A stretch of DNA of 64,000 bases from Axinella damicornis (Eukaryota; Porifera; Demospongiae; Axinellida; Axinellidae): the NCBI GenBank assembly GCA_963931865.1, contig OZ007511.1, positions 3,509,308 to 3,573,307 of the forward strand. The letters run 5' to 3'. Both the position numbers and the translations under genes were made by a program. This document shows positions 62,401 to 64,000 of this stretch, in pieces. The notes beneath the pieces are model-generated. The model did not search any database. It was not told where the DNA came from and saw nothing but the letters and a program-made list of their open reading frames with translations. Within the stretch, counting starts at the first letter, position 1; each line of letters opens with the position of its first letter.

Positions 62401-64000
62401 CTGGAGCACTTGCGATTGTTGTGCCTTGCATAAAGTTGTATCTGGAAGTACTGATTATAGTCAGTGTGTCAGAGCCATATGGCCTCAGTAGCCATGTGAG
62501 CTGAAGCAGGCCTGGTTACTGTGATTGTAGAGCTAGTGATGTCAGTTACTTGCCATCTCCCCAGCTTGGTATAAACACATCTCAATGTTGCCGTTTATCT
62601 TTCTGCAGTTGAAATCCTATGAGGAAAAAATTGTCAAGAAGAAGCAAGGTAGTTCCTACATCAGTCGGTACTATGCACAATTTGGTTTGACACAACCACC
62701 GGTAACTGCCGGCTTCATGCTTGTACAGCGGGGCAGTCCTGCTTTGGGCGTTCTAGTGGAGCAATCCTCAAATACTACTGGATCGATGTCGGTAGAGGAA
62801 GGCCAAGCAATCTTGCAGCCAACGCCTACATCCACAAGCGGGTCATTGCAGCTGGACAGTACTCCCTCAAGTCAGCAGCTGGTCAGTACTCCCTCGGGTC
62901 AGCAGCTGGACAGTACTCCCTCGGGTCAGCAGCTGGTCAGTACTCCCTCAGGCCAGCAGCTGGTCAGTACTCCCTCGGGCCAGCAGCTGGTCAGTACTCC
63001 CTCGGGCCAGCAGCTGGTCAGTACTCCCTCAGGCCAGCAGCTGGTCAGTACTCCCTCGGGCCATCAGCTGGTCAGTACTCCCTCAAGTCAGCAGTGCAGT
63101 GTGAAAGTGTCTACAACTGGAGCAACATCAAGCCGGAAAGCTTCCAAAAAGTTGAGAAAGAAAGTTATCGGGAGAAGAAAGAGAAGGAGTAGTAGGAAGT
63201 GGAGGAGGCAGAGCACATCTCTATCCTCAGATGTAGGAAGCAGTGATGAGGTGTGTACGTCCACTTCTACTAGTGCTGCTCCCACCGAGGCCTCAGTGCC
63301 GGGAGGCAGTGGGACCAGTGGCACTTCGAATGACTTTGCAGAGTTTCCAAGCTACCGCAGTGTCATAGTACCACTGCCTAAAAGCCCAGTGGTCACAGAA
63401 CTGTCACGGTTGCCCCAACAAAGATACTTGTACCAGCATCATGCTGCCATTCACCCACCTGTGTCTGTGCCTCCTCAGGTGGCAACCACTCCAGTGGTCT
63501 GTCATGCAGCCTCTCAAACTGACAAGCTCCACTCAGCTTCATTAAACCCAACGAGCTCCACGGGTTCCACAAACGCTTCAGCTACGATATATGACAAAGC
63601 CAACACATTCTTACAGCAGTATGAGAAAGGAGGCATCATAAACGACATTGCCGAATTTCCCAACTACCGTAGTTTGATAATGCCACAACGTACAAGTACG
63701 ATCCCAGCTGCTCGGTCAGCCTTGGAGTCAAAGCATCCACCAGCTACACTATCAGACCGTTCAAAGACATTCACCTCGGCTGTTGACTCCGCTCCATCAA
63801 ATCCAATGAACGCCTCATGTGCCACAGGTGCTTCAGCTACAATGAACGACAGAGCCAAACAGCAGCCTGCTGAGTTTCAAAACCATAGCATGATAGTGCC
63901 ACAACATACAAACATTATCCCAGCTGTTCAGTCAGCCTTGGTTTCGGGGCATCTGCCAACTACTTCATCAGAAATGCTCACTTCAGCTAACTCAGCTCCA
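44474..64000 (+). CDS. SNAPC4: SNAPC4 / SNAP190, large Myb-repeat subunit of the snRNA-activating complex (3' end beyond window)
   Basis: Exons: 44474-44585, 46812-46966, 47725-47823, 48683-48767, 49022-49084, 49245-49317, 51508-51672, 56836-56903, 57917-57990, 58985-59094, 60154-60340, 61702-61892, 62234-62275, 62609-64000+. SNAP190 is the DNA-binding scaffold of SNAPc, which recognises the proximal sequence element of snRNA genes for Pol II and Pol III. Evidence: an acidic start (ISEDGSEWSDDGIDEDLH), a coiled segment (CLQKNQQLQTLLQQQLDRIQ), SYFKDHLGK, RIDWERVAF, then a half Myb repeat and four full repeats (PWSRREDKLL, EWTKEEDVFLKTAIAKFG, RWNTAEDEQLREGVRLFGVG, PWSAEDDQKLFELC), matching the 4.5-repeat layout of SNAPC4. 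Phases agree except between 47823 and 48683, where an exon is missing or misplaced. The C-terminal exon holds nine 27-bp repeats and repeated EFPxYRS motifs. Introns are swollen by mobile elements. Confidence 0.88.
44810..45290. repeat. Dispersed repeat, copy B (copy A at 15,656-16,135)
   Basis: Close match to copy A from TCGGTAGAGTCTATATGTAG to GATCGCTGAATTAGAA. The minus-strand frame (TLEDERYVVIKAYKCTVSEI) and plus-strand start (ATGGTTTTCGCACG) are both kept open. Located in SNAPC4 intron 1. Confidence 0.6.
45530..45980. mobile_element. Hairpin repeat family, copy 2
   Basis: Inverted arms with TTTGCCGTTCTGGTATCCCT around a loop with CCCTACATATCTTTT, as in copy 1 at 18.5 kb. Confidence 0.6.
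45985..46482. mobile_element. ACACTCCTGGTA-family MITE, copy 3 (inverse orientation)
   Basis: Starts GGCAACCGCACTCCTGGTAG and ends CCTATACCAGGAGTGTAAC. Body matches the 17.0-kb copy reversed. Confidence 0.65.
46967..47724. other. SNAPC4 intron, nothing recognised
   Basis: About 750 bp between exons 2 and 3. No clear repeat ends, RNA gene or extra exon was identified. Confidence 0.4.
48836..49011. repeat. (CCCT)n microsatellite before a SNAPC4 exon
   Basis: Some 40 near-perfect CCCT/CCTC tetranucleotides, ending about 10 bp before the acceptor at 49,021. It serves as, or replaces, the polypyrimidine tract. Confidence 0.9.
49577..50099. mobile_element. MITE with (GGACT)n arrays inside its inverted ends
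   Basis: Ends GGGCGTCTTTATTCACTGGA and complement. The left end carries ACTGGACTGGAGTGG pentamers and the right end carries fewer. The inner arms (GTGTAGGACAGAAGCTAAGC, AAAGTTGCTTGC) match the 7,686-8,400 element, whose array is a hexamer instead. Confidence 0.7.
50345..50545. repeat. TACTGATCCGATACTGATC tandem array
   Basis: About 200 bp of 11-12-bp units (GATACTGATCC and variants), located between two MITEs in the SNAPC4 intron. Confidence 0.8.
50628..51293. mobile_element. Second Pack-MITE-like element with RecQ fragment (minus strand)
   Basis: Ends AGCCTCGAACCCAGGC and GCCTGGGTTCGAG; inner arms CCTGGTATCCACTGTTTG and complement, close to the ends of the 6,108-6,724 element. Inside, the left part matches the dispersed repeat at 15.66 and 44.81 kb. 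The right part contains a minus-strand frame with EQRASLRCVYE and LPTGFGRSLCY, a RecQ-like ATP-binding loop. Confidence 0.6.
50960..51169 (-). pseudogene. RecQ-like helicase fragment on the minus strand
   Basis: A frame of about 69 codons with LEPEQRASLRCVYEEIRLPT followed by GFGRSLCY, then divergence and a stop. Compared with the 6.3-kb copy, about five residues are missing before LPTG. It is cut off after Walker A, so it cannot be a functional enzyme. Confidence 0.5.
51675..51750. repeat. TG-rich microsatellite
   Basis: GTGTGT runs with TTTG interruptions beginning just after the donor of SNAPC4 exon 51508-51672. Confidence 0.8.
52710..53693. mobile_element. 984-bp TTAA-flanked element, copy 1
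   Basis: Bounded by TTAA on both sides. Imperfect 14-bp inverted ends (GGTAGTAAACATGG versus GGTAGGAAGCACGG). Carries a 183-codon plus-strand frame and an internal A-run of about 25. Differs from copy 2 by a single base that I could see. TTAA targets are typical of piggyBac and Kolobok transposons; assignment to either is not possible from this sequence. Confidence 0.7.
52724..53275 (+). CDS. 183-aa ORF of the TTAA element, copy 1
   Basis: Starts ATG right inside the element end (MGTAISETKLMDKWAASKRT). It has a Leu-rich central part (ILCIKLLPLLENALKLNFKA) and ends before a G/C-rich stretch. No transposase catalytic motif, zinc finger or other known domain was recognised. An identical frame except one Thr/Ser change lies in copy 2. 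Two recent copies cannot show selection, so it may be a truncated gene or chance. Confidence 0.35.
   Translation: MGTAISETKLMDKWAASKRTQVSAILCIKLLPLLENALKLNFKALYETENLDPLQGPTHTLTPSSIHTQNRPQNYGWIYHLLSSLAGYSPKLTATLKNRGLATLGFQKKFHAHQLKPTQAKASFQKVNLPPAKIGMLFHVHLSVTEFWPHIYSLSPAQSSYQTSQIRPNTKMGGACNAERSTL
53694..54456. repeat. Spacer between TTAA elements with recurrent TAATGATATTCATGA motifs
   Basis: Roughly 760 bp in which TAATGATATTCATGA or close variants (TTATTCATGA, TAATGAGATTCAT) recur about eight times at 50-150-bp spacing. They are often preceded by AACCCxA-rich sequence and followed by CAACAYAAGCCAA. It looks like a degenerate tandem array. Confidence 0.5.
54457..55440. mobile_element. 984-bp TTAA-flanked element, copy 2
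   Basis: Same length, orientation and ends as copy 1. The base change lies in GAAASTGAAAATTTGG. The A-run length is also the same. Confidence 0.7.
54471..55022 (+). CDS. 183-aa ORF of the TTAA element, copy 2
   Basis: Identical to the copy 1 frame apart from Ser for Thr about 50 residues in (ALYESENLDP). In this copy an upstream in-frame ATG at 54,450 lies outside the element and is not conserved in copy 1. Confidence 0.35.
   Translation: MGTAISETKLMDKWAASKRTQVSAILCIKLLPLLENALKLNFKALYESENLDPLQGPTHTLTPSSIHTQNRPQNYGWIYHLLSSLAGYSPKLTATLKNRGLATLGFQKKFHAHQLKPTQAKASFQKVNLPPAKIGMLFHVHLSVTEFWPHIYSLSPAQSSYQTSQIRPNTKMGGACNAERSTL
55505..56140. mobile_element. ACACTCCTGGTA-family MITE, copy 4
   Basis: Starts TTACACTCCTGGTAGGGGAA and ends GGCTACCAGGAGTGCGGTTG. 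Same internal modules as the 17-kb copies. Confidence 0.65.
56990..57570 (+). repeat. Minisatellite of GGGTTGGGAATGAGGCTAGG units
   Basis: About 24 units of 23 or 26-27 bp (AGGAGGGAGGGTTGGGAATG plus AGGCT; the longer form has AGCT inserted). The unit includes GGGAATGAGGCTAG, which matches the right end of the CTAGCCTCGTTCCCAG foldbacks. Confidence 0.85.
58195..58860 (+). repeat. Tandem repeat of GGGATGCAATCATCAGTGT units
   Basis: About 11 units near 55-60 bp with TTAACCCTGGGATGCAATCA and CCTAAGCCCTGGTATGCA halves, variably deleted. Lies in a SNAPC4 intron. Confidence 0.8.
59431..59831. mobile_element. CTAGCCTCGTTCCCAG-ended 400-bp MITE, copy 2
   Basis: Ends CTAGCCTCGTTCCCAGGCCC and GGCCTGGGTACGAGGCTA. 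Inner arms GTGACACTTGGCAAAATTCC and complement. The interior matches 37,727-38,055. Confidence 0.7.
60516..61126. mobile_element. TTAA-flanked element with GGTTACGGG ends
   Basis: The left end TTTAAGGTTACGGGTTAC and right end GGTATCCCGTAACCTTAA are imperfect inverted repeats, each with a TTAA-like flank. Inner arms share AAAGTTTTACCG/GACGCCAAA-type segments in opposite order. No transposase. Confidence 0.5.
61228..61620. mobile_element. 390-bp MITE with AAAGGGACCATATCCC ends
   Basis: The left end AAAAGGGACCATATCCCACA and right end GGGATATGGTCCCTTTAAC are inverted. It sits 80 bp before the SNAPC4 exon at 61,702. Confidence 0.65.
62852..63094 (+). repeat. Coding 27-bp minisatellite in SNAPC4
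   Basis: Nine in-frame copies of CTGGTCAGTACTCCCTCGGG plus CCAGCAG, encoding LVSTPSGQQ variants (the first and third have LDSTPS). It keeps the reading frame, so copy-number changes would alter protein length without frameshift. Confidence 0.9.

Overview
The window is intron-rich animal DNA, not bacterial. Conserved proteins are split into many short exons with GT-AG introns and consistent splice phases, set in a dense background of inverted-repeat elements (MITEs), microsatellites and minisatellites. Death-domain/SH2-kinase architecture, small exons and very heavy MITE load suggest an early-branching metazoan, most likely a demosponge. That placement is inference; no rRNA or mitochondrial marker is present.

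Layout. (1) 1,278-13,645, + strand: 17 exons with matching phases join a CCCH finger and HELZ-type SF1 RNA helicase to a complete eIF2-alpha-type protein kinase. This helicase-kinase fusion is the main discovery candidate. Its 4.4-kb intron (4,809-9,167) is packed with nested foldback elements. (2) 13,646-19,667: repeats, including a palindromic GGAGCATGCTCC array, a small Cys-rich exon and several MITE families. (3) 19,668-24,575, +: a nine-exon gene with death domain, coiled coil, SH2 and Fes/Fer-like kinase whose catalytic motifs look degenerate; one coiled-coil exon carries a one-base frame break. (4) 24,576-30,500: GC-rich minisatellite, a tandem 0.6-kb duplication, foldbacks and fragments of an unidentified minus-strand gene. 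(5) 38,786-30,510, -: type I phosphatidylinositol-4-phosphate 5-kinase, 13 exons, N-terminus not found. (6) 44,277-41,712, -: complete six-exon ABHD1/3-like alpha/beta hydrolase. (7) 44,474 to beyond 64,000, +: SNAPC4 (SNAP190), with 4.5 Myb repeats, transcribed divergently from the hydrolase. Its introns hold most of the mobile DNA, including twin 984-bp TTAA-flanked elements.

The genes do not form one pathway. They are ordinary neighbours: a putative stress/antiviral translation-control protein, an adaptor-like pseudokinase, a lipid kinase, a lipid hydrolase and an snRNA transcription factor. The repeat families recur across the whole window, and two MITEs carry pieces of a RecQ-like helicase around its ATP-binding loop.
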